Assembly: GCA_019637095.1 (NCBI GenBank) | Contig: JAHBWG010000037.1 | Location: forward strand, 23,731 to 87,730 | Reading direction: 5' to 3' | Length of the DNA: 64,000 nucleotides | Source: Sandaracinaceae bacterium | GTDB lineage: Bacteria > Myxococcota_A > Polyangia > Polyangiales > Sandaracinaceae | Shown: positions 25,745 to 35,122 of the stretch, piece after piece | How the letters are laid out: every line of letters begins with the position of its first letter | Numbering within the stretch: the first letter of the stretch is position 1 | Program-made: the position numbers and the translations under genes | The notes under the pieces: model-generated | The model's input: the letters and a program-made list of their open reading frames with translations, nothing else | Database searches by the model: none | What the model was told of the DNA's origin: nothing

Positions 25745-27381
25745 GCGACGAGGAGGTGAGCTCTACGATCGGCGAGCTGTACCTCGGCGTGGACGTGGGC
25801 ACGGGCAGCGCGCGCGCGGCGCTCTTCGACGGGCTCGGGACGCGCCACGGCCTCGGCGTCGCGCCGTTCCCCACGTGGCGCCCGGAGACGGACTTCGTCG
25901 AGCAGTCGTCCGACGCGATCTGGCAGGCCTGCGGCGACGCGATCCGCGCCGCGCTCGCCGACGCTTCCGCGATGGCCGAGCAGGTGGCCGGAGTCGGCTT
26001 CGACGCGACGTGCTCGCTCGTCGCGCTCGACGCCCGGGGTCGCCCCGTCACCGTGAGCCCGACCGGCGACGACCGGCAGAACGTCATCGTGTGGATGGAC
26101 CACCGCGCGACGGAGCAGGCGGCGCGCATCACCGCGACCAAGCACGACGTCTTGCGGTCGGTCGGCGGCACGATGTCGCCGGAGATGGAGCCGCCGAAGC
26201 TCCTCTGGCTCAAGGAGCGTCTGCCGGCGAGCTGGGCGCGCGCCGCGCGCTTCTACGACCTGCCGGACTTCCTCGTCCACCGCGCGACGGGCAACGACGT
26301 CCGCTCGCTCTGCACGACCGTGTGCAAGTGGACCTACCGCGGCGACGAGGGGCGCTGGGACGACTCGTTCTTCGAGGCGATCGGGCTCGGCGACCTCGTC
26401 GGGTACGACAAGATCGGCGCGCGCGTGCGCCCGATGGGTGAGCACGCGGGCGGGCTCACCGAGGCCGCCGCGCGCGAGCTCGGGCTCGCGGCGGGGACGC
26501 CGGTCGGCGTCGCGATCATCGACGCGCACGCGGGCGGGCTCGGGCTGCTCGGGGCCGCCGACGGCCCGCTCGACGACGCGGCGTTCGACGCGCGCCTCGC
26601 GCTCATCGGCGGCACGTCGAGCTGCCACATGGCGGTGAGCGCCGCGCCGCGCTTCATCGAGGGCGTGTGGGGCCCGTATCCCTCCGCGATGGTGCCCGGC
26701 AAGTGGCTCACCGAAGGCGGGCAGAGCGCGACCGGCGCGCTGATCGACCACGTCATCACCTCGCACGCACGCGCCGCGGAGCTCGAGACGGAGGCGCGTC
26801 GCGAGGGCGTGAGCGTCCACGCGCTGCTCGAGCGGCGGCTCGACGCCCTCGCGGCGGACCTCGCGTTCCCGGCCGAGCTCACGCGCGAGCTGCACGTCTA
26901 CCCCGACTTCCACGGCAACCGCAGCCCGCGGGCGGACGCGAGCCTGCGCGGCATGGTCAGCGGGCTCGCGCTCGACGCGTCCGTCGACGCGCTCGCGCTC
27001 CTCTACCTCGCGACGGTGCAGGCGATCGCGCACGGGACGCGGCACATCGTCGACGCGCTGAACGGGGCGGGCTACCGCATCGACACGATGATCGCGTGCG
27101 GCGGTGACACGAAGAGCCCGCTGTTCGTGCGCGAGCACGCGGACGCGACAGGCTGCCGCGTCGTGCTCCCCCGCGAGCCCGAGGCGGTCCTGCTCGGCGC
27201 GAGCATGCTCGGCGCGGTCGCGAGCGGCGCGGTGCCGAGCCTGCGCGCGGCGATGGCGTCGATGAACGCGCCGCGCACGATCGTCGCGCCCGGCGGCGAC
27301 GAGGTGCGCGCCTACCACGCGCGCAAGCAACGGATCTTGCACCGCATGCACGCGGACCAGCTCGCCTATCGCGCGCTCTGA
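25741..27381 (+). CDS. FGGY-family pentulose kinase (D-ribulokinase type)
   Basis: This 546-residue two-domain sugar kinase begins with the phosphate-1 motif [13 protein letters not shown] (Asp18). It has [14 protein letters not shown] near 80, the VWMDHRA segment, GTSSCHM, and the C-terminal ATP-site motif [11 protein letters not shown]. The FDATCSLV and MDHRA segments are those of the YDR109C/FGGY pentulokinase subfamily, whose characterised members phosphorylate D-ribulose. It takes the product of the upstream isomerase into the pentose phosphate pool. Its ATG overlaps the isomerase stop. A multi-hairpin repeat follows about 80 nt after its stop. Confidence 0.9.
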   Translation: MSDEEVSSTIGELYLGVDVGTGSARAALFDGLGTRHGLGVAPFPTWRPETDFVEQSSDAIWQACGDAIRAALADASAMAEQVAGVGFDATCSLVALDARGRPVTVSPTGDDRQNVIVWMDHRATEQAARITATKHDVLRSVGGTMSPEMEPPKLLWLKERLPASWARAARFYDLPDFLVHRATGNDVRSLCTTVCKWTYRGDEGRWDDSFFEAIGLGDLVGYDKIGARVRPMGEHAGGLTEAAARELGLAAGTPVGVAIIDAHAGGLGLLGAADGPLDDAAFDARLALIGGTSSCHMAVSAAPRFIEGVWGPYPSAMVPGKWLTEGGQSATGALIDHVITSHARAAELETEARREGVSVHALLERRLDALAADLAFPAELTRELHVYPDFHGNRSPRADASLRGMVSGLALDASVDALALLYLATVQAIAHGTRHIVDALNGAGYRIDTMIACGGDTKSPLFVREHADATGCRVVLPREPEAVLLGASMLGAVASGAVPSLRAAMASMNAPRTIVAPGGDEVRAYHARKQRILHRMHADQLAYRAL

Positions 27382-27462
27382 GCGCCCGCGTGGGCCGGGC
27401 GATCGACGAGCGCTCACGCTGCCGAGCGCGCGCGTTGGAACGTGCTCTTCCGCGAGCACGAG

Positions 27463-27658
27463 GTCTGTCGACCAATCGAGAGCGCACGCGGCCGACGGCG
27501 TCGTTCGAGGCCAGGCCATCGCGCAGCGATGGCCGTTGGCCGAGGGGGCCCCATCGCCCCGCGATGGGGTCGAACGCGGCTCCGCCGCGTTCGCCTTGGG
27601 TGGGGGGCCCCGTCGCGGCTTTGCCGCGATGGGGGGAGGGGCTGGAACAGCCCCTCCG
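27463..27658 (-). repeat. Multi-hairpin dispersed repeat, copy 2 (most complete)
   Basis: Five short hairpins with three-nucleotide loops stand in a row: GGCCATCGC/gca/GCGATGGCC (27514-27534), CCCCATCGC/ccc/GCGATGGGG (27549-27569), GAACGCGGC/tcc/GCCGCGTTC (27572-27592), CGCGGC/ttt/GCCGCG (27614-27628) and a 10-bp terminator-like hairpin (27635-27657). It is in opposite orientation to copies 1 and 3. It lies between the convergent kinase and secreted-protein genes. Confidence 0.85.
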
Positions 27659-27663
27659 CAAAC

Positions 27664-28215
27664 TCAGCGCGCGCGGCGGTAGGCGAGGGTGAAGCGGATG
27701 TCCTCGGCGAACATCGAGCTCGCGAGCGTGACGTCGAGCTGCATCGCGCCGTCGGCGCCGAGGCGATAGACGTTGGTCTGCACGCCCTCGAGGGCCTGGA
27801 AGCGCTGCTCGACGGCGCCGTCGGGGCGCACGCTCTGGACGAGCTGCGCGTACTGGCCGCTGCGCAGCGGGACCTGGAGCACCTGCCCGGGGCGCGTCGC
27901 GAAGCGGCGACGCTCACGGCCTTCGAGCGCGACCTCGACGCGGCCGCCCGCGCCGCCGATGCGGATGCGCGTCGGGAGCCAGGTGCTCTCGCCGATCCGC
28001 TCGCGCGCGGCGGCCTGGATGTCCGGGCGCATGCGCAGCACGACCGGCTCGACCGCGGCCCGCACGATCGCCTCGCCGTCGGCGGGCGCGCCCGCGTAGC
28101 CCCAGGCGCCCGACACCGCGGCGCGGGAGGCTTGGCTCTGGCCCGCGGAGGGCGCGGCGGCGAGGGCGGCGAGGGCGAGCAGGGCGGCGGGGACGGCGAA
28201 GAGGGTGCGGCGCAT
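27664..28215 (-). CDS. Secreted protein of unknown function
   Basis: The product is 183 residues. A Sec signal peptide (about 1-27, ending AAPSAGQSQA) precedes a mature domain of about 155 residues with alternating strands and many Arg/Gln, including an EPVVLRMRPDIQ segment and a beta-rich second half. No Cys and no catalytic motif are seen. I do not recognise it. The ATG at 28215 begins directly with the signal peptide; a TTG in frame at 28245 would add ten residues. The gene ends six bases from the terminator-like hairpin of repeat copy 2. Confidence 0.7.
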   Translation of the reverse strand: MRRTLFAVPAALLALAALAAAPSAGQSQASRAAVSGAWGYAGAPADGEAIVRAAVEPVVLRMRPDIQAAARERIGESTWLPTRIRIGGAGGRVEVALEGRERRRFATRPGQVLQVPLRSGQYAQLVQSVRPDGAVEQRFQALEGVQTNVYRLGADGAMQLDVTLASSMFAEDIRFTLAYRRAR

Positions 28216-28337
28216 GACGAGTCGACTTGGCAAGGCGTAGGCCAACCATCGGGCGCGCGCCGGACGGGCGCCAGCCGTCCGCCGACCGCGGACGCGTGTT
28301 CACGTCCGCGCGTCACGTCCGCGCGTCGTTCGCGCCC

Positions 28338-30704
28338 TCACGGCAGCCACAGCGGGTTGGTGACGCCCATCGGCTCGAAGTGTTGGATGGGGCTCGGCGC
28401 GCTCGCGCCGTCCGCGCGCACGACGACGAAGCGCGCCCCGAGCAGGGGCACGTCGAGCACCGCGTCGAAGCGCACGGCGTCCGACGACGCGTCGATGGGC
28501 AGGTCCACCGTGGCCTCGCGCCCCGCGTACACGCGCAGCCGCTCGACGCGCGCCCACGGCGGCGCCTGCACGCGGACGTGCACGGGGACGTGCGTCGTCG
28601 CGGGCCCGGCGAGCTCCGCGGTGACGAACACGCCCGCGGCGACGGTGACGGAGCCGGCGGCGAGCGCGCGCCGCAGCTCGCTCCAGTCCCAGGTGGCCTC
28701 GTCGAGGACGCGCACGAACGAGCGCGGCGAGCCCGGCGGCCGCTCGGGGACGTGCGAGTCGCTGTTGCCCACCATGGTGAAGCGGTGTCCCGCCGCGAGG
28801 AGCGCGAGCCAGTCGACGAAGGAATCCTCGTTGCCCCCGCGCGTGTAGCCGTTCCACACCTCGACGACCTCGAAGCCGAGGTCCTCGGGCTCGAGCAGCG
28901 CGCCGCGCTCGCGGTCGAGCGCCCGCGCGCCGAAGTACGACGCCGAGCCGAGCCGCGGGTGGTTGATCTGGACGAGCGCGCCCCCGAGCGCCGGGTCGCC
29001 CGCGGCGCGCAGCGCGCCGAACACGTCGGCGGGCTGCATGTCGAACCACGCGGGCGCGCCGGCGGCCGGGCGATCGGGCCGCGGGATCAGCGGGTAGCCG
29101 TTGATGTGGCCGAACGTCGTGGTGGAGACCTCGACGCCGCTCACGAGCGCGAGATCGACGCCGGCGAGCGCGCCGACCGCGGCGTAGTCGGTCACGTAGT
29201 CGTGGTCGGTCGCGGCCGCCGCCTGGACGCCCTCGGCCGCGAGCAGGCGCACGGCGTCTTCGACCGGTTGCACGCTGTCCGTCGACAAGTCGCTGTGCAG
29301 GTGGAGATCGACGGACACCCAGCCGTCCGTGTCGATCGCGCGGGCCAGGTCGGGCTCGAGGCGCGCCGTCTCGCCGTCGGCGAGCGTCAGCTCGGTCTCG
29401 AACGCGTCGTGCTCGAGCCCGCGGCTGATCGTCACGCGGTAGTCGCCCGGCGGCAGGCGCACCGCGCGCTCGCCGAGCGCCGCGATCCGCGCGACCTCCG
29501 CCCCCGCGCGCTCGACCGTCACGCGCACCGGCACGCCGAGCGCGCCCTCGACGCGCGCCGCGATGGCGAGCGTCCCGGCCGCCGCGGGCGCGAGGCGCGG
29601 CCCGAGCGGCGTGGGGGCTCCCTCGAAGAAGGCGCCGACGCCCGCGGTCATCGTCGCGCCCTCGCCCGGCGGCGCGGGGATCGACGCGCGTCCGTCTCCG
29701 TCGAGCCGCGTCCGCAGCCAGCTCGCCCCGTCGCCCGCGCGCACGAGCACGCGATCGCCCGGGCGACCCTCGAGCTCGACGCGCGCGCCCTCGACCACGG
29801 CTGCGAACGCCTCGGCCGCCGTGCGCCCGACGCCGAGGCGCGCCTCGACGATCGTCTCCTCGCCGCGCACCAGCGCGCTGCGCGCGCCGCGCACGAGCTG
29901 GATCGTCTCGATGTGCGTGACGCCGCTCCCTCCGGCGAGCAGCCGCACCGAGAGCGCGCTCTGGTCGCGCTCGACGATCACCGTCTCGCTCGGTCCGCCG
30001 AGGCGCGTGTCGTCGAGCACGCCGACGCCCGGGCTGAAGTGCTCGCCGCCGCCGAGCAGCGCGAGCACCCCGAGCGCCGCGCCGCCGCGGCTCGCGCCGG
30101 CTTCCGTCGTCACCGCGATCTCGACGCGCAGCGCGGGCTCGTCCGCGCGCAGCACGTAGTCGATGCGCCCGCGCAGGCGGACGGGGCGGCCGACGTCGGG
30201 GAGCACGGTGCGGATCAGCTCGATCGGCGCCGCGTCGAACAGGACGCGCACGCGCGCCTCCTCGTCGCCGCCCGCGTCGACGATCGCGATCGCGCTCGGC
30301 CCCATGCTCGCGAGATCGAACAGCGGGAAGAGCTCCTTGAGGGCGTCGGGCGCGCCGTGGAGCGCGGCGTCGATCACCGCGCCGGCCGGCGCGCCGATCG
30401 TGCTCGCCGATCCCTCGCCGGTGCGCACGACGAAGCGCGCGACCGCGTTCTCGAGGACGAGGTCGCCGACGCGGCCCATCGCGAGCGCCCCGCCGACGAG
30501 CTCAGCCGCGCACGCGACCGGCTTCGCGCGCGCGATCCCGGCGGGCGGCGGGGCGCTCGTGCACTCCGCGAGCGCGCCCGGGTCCGGGCGTGCCTCGAAC
30601 ACGAGATCCTCCGCGCCATCCGCGTCGAGCCCCGCATCGATCGGCGCCGCCCCGTCGCACGCGAACAGGAGGAGCGCGAGACCGAGGCTGCGCGTGCGCG
30701 TCAC
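28338..30704 (-). CDS. PHP-domain (CehA/McbA-type) lipoprotein
   Basis: The protein has 788 residues. A lipoprotein signal ends LLLFAC. Residues about 30-460 are an exported beta-rich region including carboxypeptidase-like beta-sandwich segments. Residues about 463-700 are a PHP metal-dependent hydrolase domain with DLHLHSD at 466-472, TDHD at 499-502, Glu525, INHPR at 580-584 and GNSDSH at 646-651; these supply the metal ligands. The family includes phosphoesterases and the CehA/McbA carbamate hydrolases, so it probably hydrolyses an ester or phosphoester outside the cytoplasm. The GTG start is supported by TACCCT 6 nt upstream. It is divergent from the GNAT fusion gene. Confidence 0.9.
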   Translation of the reverse strand: MTRTRSLGLALLLFACDGAAPIDAGLDADGAEDLVFEARPDPGALAECTSAPPPAGIARAKPVACAAELVGGALAMGRVGDLVLENAVARFVVRTGEGSASTIGAPAGAVIDAALHGAPDALKELFPLFDLASMGPSAIAIVDAGGDEEARVRVLFDAAPIELIRTVLPDVGRPVRLRGRIDYVLRADEPALRVEIAVTTEAGASRGGAALGVLALLGGGEHFSPGVGVLDDTRLGGPSETVIVERDQSALSVRLLAGGSGVTHIETIQLVRGARSALVRGEETIVEARLGVGRTAAEAFAAVVEGARVELEGRPGDRVLVRAGDGASWLRTRLDGDGRASIPAPPGEGATMTAGVGAFFEGAPTPLGPRLAPAAAGTLAIAARVEGALGVPVRVTVERAGAEVARIAALGERAVRLPPGDYRVTISRGLEHDAFETELTLADGETARLEPDLARAIDTDGWVSVDLHLHSDLSTDSVQPVEDAVRLLAAEGVQAAAATDHDYVTDYAAVGALAGVDLALVSGVEVSTTTFGHINGYPLIPRPDRPAAGAPAWFDMQPADVFGALRAAGDPALGGALVQINHPRLGSASYFGARALDRERGALLEPEDLGFEVVEVWNGYTRGGNEDSFVDWLALLAAGHRFTMVGNSDSHVPERPPGSPRSFVRVLDEATWDWSELRRALAAGSVTVAAGVFVTAELAGPATTHVPVHVRVQAPPWARVERLRVYAGREATVDLPIDASSDAVRFDAVLDVPLLGARFVVVRADGASAPSPIQHFEPMGVTNPLWLP

Positions 30705-30710
30705 GCCGTC

Positions 30711-30716
30711 AGGGTA
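30711..30716 (-). promoter_or_regulatory. -10-like TACCCT, N6 before GTG start of the PHP gene
   Basis: TACCCT on the minus strand is 6 nt before the GTG at 30704, with no Shine-Dalgarno. Its expected -35 (about 30734-30739) lies next to the -10 of the opposite promoter at 30744. Confidence 0.5.
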
Positions 30717-30743
30717 TCGCGACTCGGCGCGCGCATCCGGTAG

Positions 30744-30749
30744 TACGAT
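30744..30749 (+). promoter_or_regulatory. -10-like TACGAT, N7 before GTG start of the GNAT fusion
   Basis: TACGAT is 7 nt before a GTG at 30757. The alternative ATG at 30748 overlaps this hexamer, so it could not be transcribed from it. The pattern chooses GTG 30757 as start. Confidence 0.5.
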
Positions 30750-30756
30750 GCGCGCC

Positions 30757-32520
30757 GTGCGCAGCTGGTCTCGCTTGGGGCTCGGCCTCCTCCTCACGCT
30801 GGCGTCGGCGACCGCGAGCGCGCAGCCCCCACAAGGCGCGTGGCTGAGGTATCGCTACGAGCAGCGCCTGCGCGACGGCACCGGCGCCTACCTGGGCTAC
30901 TCGGAGGTCACGCGCGCGCGTGCTCGCTACGAGGTCCTCGGCGTCGACGCCGAGCAGGCCACGATCGAGGCGCGCTACGCCTGGGTCATCTCGTCGACCG
31001 CCGAGCCGACGCGCACCGGCTTCGAGCACCGCACCGTCGCGTTCTCCCTCGCGAACCGCCGGTACGTGTCGCGGCGCACCGACGTCTCCGACCTCGACGA
31101 AGAGGACGGCACGACGCTCGCGACTTGGATCTGGATCCCCCCGGACACGCCCTTGGGCGCCGACGTCGAGGTGCTCGGCAAGACCTTCGTGCTCGCCGCG
31201 CGCGACGAGTCGGTCGTGGTCACGGGTGAGCCGCGGTCGGCGCTGCGGCTGCGCGCGGCGTACCCGAGCCGGCGCGACGACGCGTACGGCAACCTCGACA
31301 CGCGGATCGTCGACGAGTACTGGTTCGACGCCGCCACGGGGATGTTCCTGCGCGAGCGCCACGTCGAGACGGCGACGGGCTTGCTCGAGGAGGAGCGCGC
31401 GGGCTTCACGCTCGAGACGACGATCGAGCTCGTCGACGCGAGCTACGCGCCCGCGGCGGTGACGCCTCCCGAGGAGGACTACACGACGCCGCCCGAGGAG
31501 GAGACCTTCGGTCATTCGCCGGCGAGCTCGGGCTCGCGCACCGCGCCTCCGCCGCCCCGCCGTGCGCCGGAGGGCGACGGCTCGGGCTGCTGTCTCGCCG
31601 TGATCGGCTGCGGGATCTTGCTGAGCCCGCTCCTCGTGATCCTGCTCGTGCGGCGGCTCAGGCCGCCCGCGGCGGCGCGCGGCCTCACCGCGATGGGCGT
31701 GCCGTTCGACGTCCGCGAGCCCGCGAGTAGCCCGGTCGCCGGGCTCGAGCTCCTGAGCCCTTCCTTCGCGCCGTTCCTCCCCCACATGATCGGCGTCGCG
31801 CGGGCGCTCTCCTGGCGCGTCGCGACCGCGGTCGGACCGAACGGCCAGGTGCTCGGCGTCGCCATCGACGACCCGCCCGCGAACATCGCGACGATCTTCG
31901 CGCCGGACTCCGACGTCTGCGAGCTCTTGCGCCGGCGGCTCGGCCGTGAGGAGCTCTTCAGCGACGTCCGTCACCCGGCCCTCGCGAGCGTGCACCGCGT
32001 CGGCGTGGCGACGCCGCCGGAGGCATACAACGTCTACGAGACGTTCGAGGTGCTCGAGCTCGCCACGCGCCCGACCGACCTCGGCTACGACGGCGACGTC
32101 GTCGATCCGATGCGCCCCGAAGATCTGGGCGAGGTCGCCGCGCTCTTCGAGGCGGTCTACGGCGTCGCGTGCCGCGAGTGGCTCGGGGCCGCGCTCGCGG
32201 CGGGCGACCTCGGGTGGGTCGCGCGCGTCGACGGGCGGGTCGCCGGCGCCGCGCTCGCGACGCTCGTCGGCACGCGCGCGCGCCTGCACGGGCTGACGGT
32301 GGACCCGGAGCATCGCGGGCGCGGCCTCGGCCGCGCGCTCTACCGCGCGCGGCTGCGCGGGCTGTTCGACCTCGGCGCGGAGCGCGTCCTCACCGAGTGC
32401 GCGACCTGGAACCTCGGCGCGCTCGACCTCGCGCGCGCGCACGGCTTCGAGAAGGTCGGGTTGATGTACGTGGAGTCCGCGCGCTCGGCCAAGCACGAGC
32501 GGAGGGTCGTGCGCCGATGA
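30757..32520 (+). CDS. Membrane-anchored GNAT acetyltransferase fusion
   Basis: The protein has 587 residues. A signal peptide (1-22, ending ATASAQ) precedes an exported beta-rich domain of about 220 residues. A Pro/Glu linker leads to one transmembrane helix (about 278-300, CCLAVIGCGILLSPLL). A cytoplasmic part follows, ending in a GNAT acetyltransferase (about 440-580) with the acetyl-CoA loop HRGRGLGRA at 519-527. If the topology is right, an outside sensor or ligand-binding domain is physically joined to an inside acetyltransferase. The signal peptide could instead be the first of two transmembrane anchors. The gene heads a tight operon: its stop overlaps the next ATG (ATGA). GTG 30757 is preferred over ATG 30748 because of the -10 hexamer. 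Confidence 0.8.
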   Translation: MRSWSRLGLGLLLTLASATASAQPPQGAWLRYRYEQRLRDGTGAYLGYSEVTRARARYEVLGVDAEQATIEARYAWVISSTAEPTRTGFEHRTVAFSLANRRYVSRRTDVSDLDEEDGTTLATWIWIPPDTPLGADVEVLGKTFVLAARDESVVVTGEPRSALRLRAAYPSRRDDAYGNLDTRIVDEYWFDAATGMFLRERHVETATGLLEEERAGFTLETTIELVDASYAPAAVTPPEEDYTTPPEEETFGHSPASSGSRTAPPPPRRAPEGDGSGCCLAVIGCGILLSPLLVILLVRRLRPPAAARGLTAMGVPFDVREPASSPVAGLELLSPSFAPFLPHMIGVARALSWRVATAVGPNGQVLGVAIDDPPANIATIFAPDSDVCELLRRRLGREELFSDVRHPALASVHRVGVATPPEAYNVYETFEVLELATRPTDLGYDGDVVDPMRPEDLGEVAALFEAVYGVACREWLGAALAAGDLGWVARVDGRVAGAALATLVGTRARLHGLTVDPEHRGRGLGRALYRARLRGLFDLGAERVLTECATWNLGALDLARAHGFEKVGLMYVESARSAKHERRVVRR

Positions 32521-33590
32521 GCGTCGCCGGCGCCGCGAGCGAGCGCGCCCGCGCCGTCGACGCGACCGTGCGCGCGCGCGGCGTCGTCGCGCCGCCGCTC
32601 GGCCCGCGCGCCCTCGTCCCCGACGCCGACGGCCCCCTCGCGTGCGTGCCCGACGGCAACCGCAGCGTCATCGTCCCGAGCGTCACCGTCGAGCACGCGG
32701 GCCGCCGCTTCCTCCTCTCGGTCAAGGGCGCCGGCGCGAGCGCGCCCGCCTACGACGCCTTCCCGCTCGACGGCGTCGGCCCGCGCGTCATCGCCGGCGA
32801 GTCGTGGATGGGTGACGCGCCCTACGGCGGTCAGGGCGAGCGCGGCGCGCTCGACGCGCTCGCGGTCGCGGCGCTGGCCGACGACGCGTCGACGATCGCG
32901 GGCGCGTGCGTCTGTCCCGTCGCCGCCGTCGTCGAGGTGCCCGAAGCCCACGTGCGCCGCGACTGCTTCTGGTATCGCCGCTTCCGCGGCCCCGTCGTGC
33001 AAGAGCACCGCCTCGTCCCGAGCGACGTGCGCCTCTTCCACGGCACCGAGGGCGCGCTCGGCCGCGACCCCGCGCGCGCGCTCGCCGCGCTCGGCGTGCG
33101 CGACGTCGAGGCGCTCGACGCGTTCATCGAGCGCTTCCTCGCGACCGGCGTCGCGGCGATCACGCTCTGGGCGCGGACCGCGCGCCCGACCGCCGACGGC
33201 GGCTTCGAGGGCCTCGACTACGACGACGTCTGGCTCGACAAGGACGCCCTCGTCGCGCCGGACGGGAGCCTCTTCCTCGTCGACCTCGAGTCGATCGAGT
33301 GGACGCCGACGACCGCGCGCGCCGGCGCGGCCGCGCGGATCGCCAAGCAGCTCGACCGCAACTACTACGACGTGATGTACGGGCTCGACGCGCTGCTCGG
33401 CGTGCGCGACGCGTGGCTCGACCGCGCGCCGGATCGCGACGCGCGGCGCGCCTCGGCGGCGGCGCGGCTCGCGCTCGCGCTCGCGCCGGACCCGTTCGTG
33501 TGCGCGCTCGAGGTCGACGGCGGCCTCGACCTCGAGGTCCGCGCTCCCGACGGCGCCCCGGTGCGGGCCCGGGTGATCGATCGGAGGTGA
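32517..33590 (+). CDS. Unknown protein, possibly kinase-like fold
   Basis: The product is 357 residues, soluble, with no signal peptide. Possible landmarks are FLLSVKGAG near 62-70, RDCFWYRRFRGPVVQEHR and GLDYDDVWLDKDAL followed by LFLVDLESIEW. A Lys early in the chain and a late DD-x-W-x-D...V-D-L-E pattern recall distant protein-kinase-like folds, but I cannot confirm it. It overlaps the stop of the GNAT fusion by ATGA, and the following gene starts 5 nt after its stop, so the three are co-translated. The role may be substrate modification linked to the acetyltransferase, which is inference only. Confidence 0.65.
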   Translation: MSVAGAASERARAVDATVRARGVVAPPLGPRALVPDADGPLACVPDGNRSVIVPSVTVEHAGRRFLLSVKGAGASAPAYDAFPLDGVGPRVIAGESWMGDAPYGGQGERGALDALAVAALADDASTIAGACVCPVAAVVEVPEAHVRRDCFWYRRFRGPVVQEHRLVPSDVRLFHGTEGALGRDPARALAALGVRDVEALDAFIERFLATGVAAITLWARTARPTADGGFEGLDYDDVWLDKDALVAPDGSLFLVDLESIEWTPTTARAGAAARIAKQLDRNYYDVMYGLDALLGVRDAWLDRAPDRDARRASAAARLALALAPDPFVCALEVDGGLDLEVRAPDGAPVRARVIDRR

Positions 33591-33595
33591 TGCGC

Positions 33596-35122
33596 ATGCG
33601 GGCAGGCGACGCGGCACGGGTCCTCGGCGCGATCGCGCGCCACCACGAGCTCGAGCTCGTCTCCGGCGACGAGGTCGTCCTCGACGCCCTGATCGCGCGC
33701 GGGCTCGTGCGGGCGGCGCCGGAGCCGGGCCCGGAGCGCGCGCGGCTCGACGCGCTGCGCGCCGAGCTCGCCGCCGTCGGGCGCGTCCGCGCCGCGCGCC
33801 CCGACGACCCCACGCTCGGCGCCGAGGAGCGGCGCCTGCGCACGGAGATCCTCGAGCGCTCCGAGGAGGTCGCGCGCAGCGAGGGCGCCACCGTGCTGCG
33901 CGCGCGCGGGGGCGGCCCGTACCGCGGCGTCGTCGGCCCCGCCGCCCGCGTGCAGATCACGCAGCGAGGGCGCGCCCTCATGACCGACCTCGAGCCGCGC
34001 ACCTGGCGCTCCGCCGAGCTCACGCTCGACGCGTTCGACGCCGAGATGGCCGCGCTGCGCGCGCTCCTCGACCGGCGCGCCGCGCGCGCCGCCGCGATCC
34101 TCGCGCACGCCCGCGCGCGCGACCGCCTCGGCCCGGCGCCGAGCGCCGCGCTCGTCGGGCTGAGCGTCCTGCGCGCCGAGCCCCCGGTGATCGCGCGCGT
34201 CCTCGACGCCGCGCTCACGCGCCTCGCACCCCTCGACGCCGCGCAACCCGGGGCCGCCGCCGCGGGCGCCGAGTGCCTCTGCCTCGCCTCGGCGGACCTC
34301 ACCGTCGTCGAGCGTCCCCACGTCACCGACGGCCTGATGGCGGACGTGCGCGAGCTGACCTCGCGCTTCGGCGTCGCGTTCGAGGACGCGCTCGACGCCG
34401 CCGCGCTCCTGAGCCACCTGCCGCGCGAGGCGCGCGAGGCCCGGCTCGCGCTCGCCTTCGAGCTCGCGTCGGCGATGCGCGTGCGCGGCCGCGCCGTCTC
34501 GCTCGCGTTCGCGCTGCTCGCCGTGTCTGGCGAGTCGAGCGTCCCGGCGCACCTGCCCGCGCAGCTCGCCGCGCTCGACGACGAGCTCGCCCCCGAGGTC
34601 TCCGGCGCCCCCGAGCGCATGGCGACCGCCGTGCTGCTGCTCGCCTCGAAGTACGAGCGCCAGGCGCAGATCCGGCGCTGGCGGACCCTGCGCCAGTACC
34701 TCGCGCGCGTCAGCCCCGACGGCATGAGCGTCGAGGCCGCGCTCCTCGCGTGGCTCGCGTTGCCCGTCGAGGAGATCCTCCACGACTTGCGCCTCGCGAG
34801 CCAGGCGCTCGGCCGGCACGGCGTCGCCGGCACCGGCGCCGAGACGGTCGCCGTCGCGAGCAAGCTCCTCTTGTCGATGGCGGCGATGGCCGCCGGCGCG
34901 GAGGGTGACCCCGAGGAGCGCCTCGCGCTCGCGCCGCTCGCGTCGCCCGCGCTCGAGCTCGTCGGCCTCGGCGGCGCGCTCGCCGCGCTCCCGCTCGCCG
35001 CGCTCAGCGCGTTCCACCGCACCGTTCTCTGCGCCGCCACCGCGTGGGAGGAGGTGCACCACCCCACGCACTCCGGCTACGTCTACGGCGGCTACCGCCC
35101 TCGCGGCCACTACCGCGGGTGA
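33596..35122 (+). CDS. Large helical protein of unknown function
   Basis: The product is 508 residues, almost entirely helical, Ala/Leu/Arg-rich and soluble. The last 25 residues are Tyr/Gly/His-rich (GYVYGGYRPRGHYRG), an unusual tail that may be disordered or bind metal or RNA. I do not recognise a domain; the middle loosely recalls DUF4003-type helical proteins. Two ATGs compete: 33590 overlaps the previous stop but is only 2 nt from GGAGG, while 33596 has GGAGG at the ideal 8 nt, so 33596 is chosen. It is the last gene of the GNAT-fusion operon, and its stop codon touches the 32-nt hairpin repeat, which may end the transcript. Confidence 0.7.
   Translation: MRAGDAARVLGAIARHHELELVSGDEVVLDALIARGLVRAAPEPGPERARLDALRAELAAVGRVRAARPDDPTLGAEERRLRTEILERSEEVARSEGATVLRARGGGPYRGVVGPAARVQITQRGRALMTDLEPRTWRSAELTLDAFDAEMAALRALLDRRAARAAAILAHARARDRLGPAPSAALVGLSVLRAEPPVIARVLDAALTRLAPLDAAQPGAAAAGAECLCLASADLTVVERPHVTDGLMADVRELTSRFGVAFEDALDAAALLSHLPREAREARLALAFELASAMRVRGRAVSLAFALLAVSGESSVPAHLPAQLAALDDELAPEVSGAPERMATAVLLLASKYERQAQIRRWRTLRQYLARVSPDGMSVEAALLAWLALPVEEILHDLRLASQALGRHGVAGTGAETVAVASKLLLSMAAMAAGAEGDPEERLALAPLASPALELVGLGGALAALPLAALSAFHRTVLCAATAWEEVHHPTHSGYVYGGYRPRGHYRG

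Noticed and set aside
28227..30743. An 838-residue + frame across the PHP gene, and similar long Arg/Ala-rich frames elsewhere
   Set aside because: They are frame shadows of recognisable genes; no motif, start signal or plausible composition supports them.
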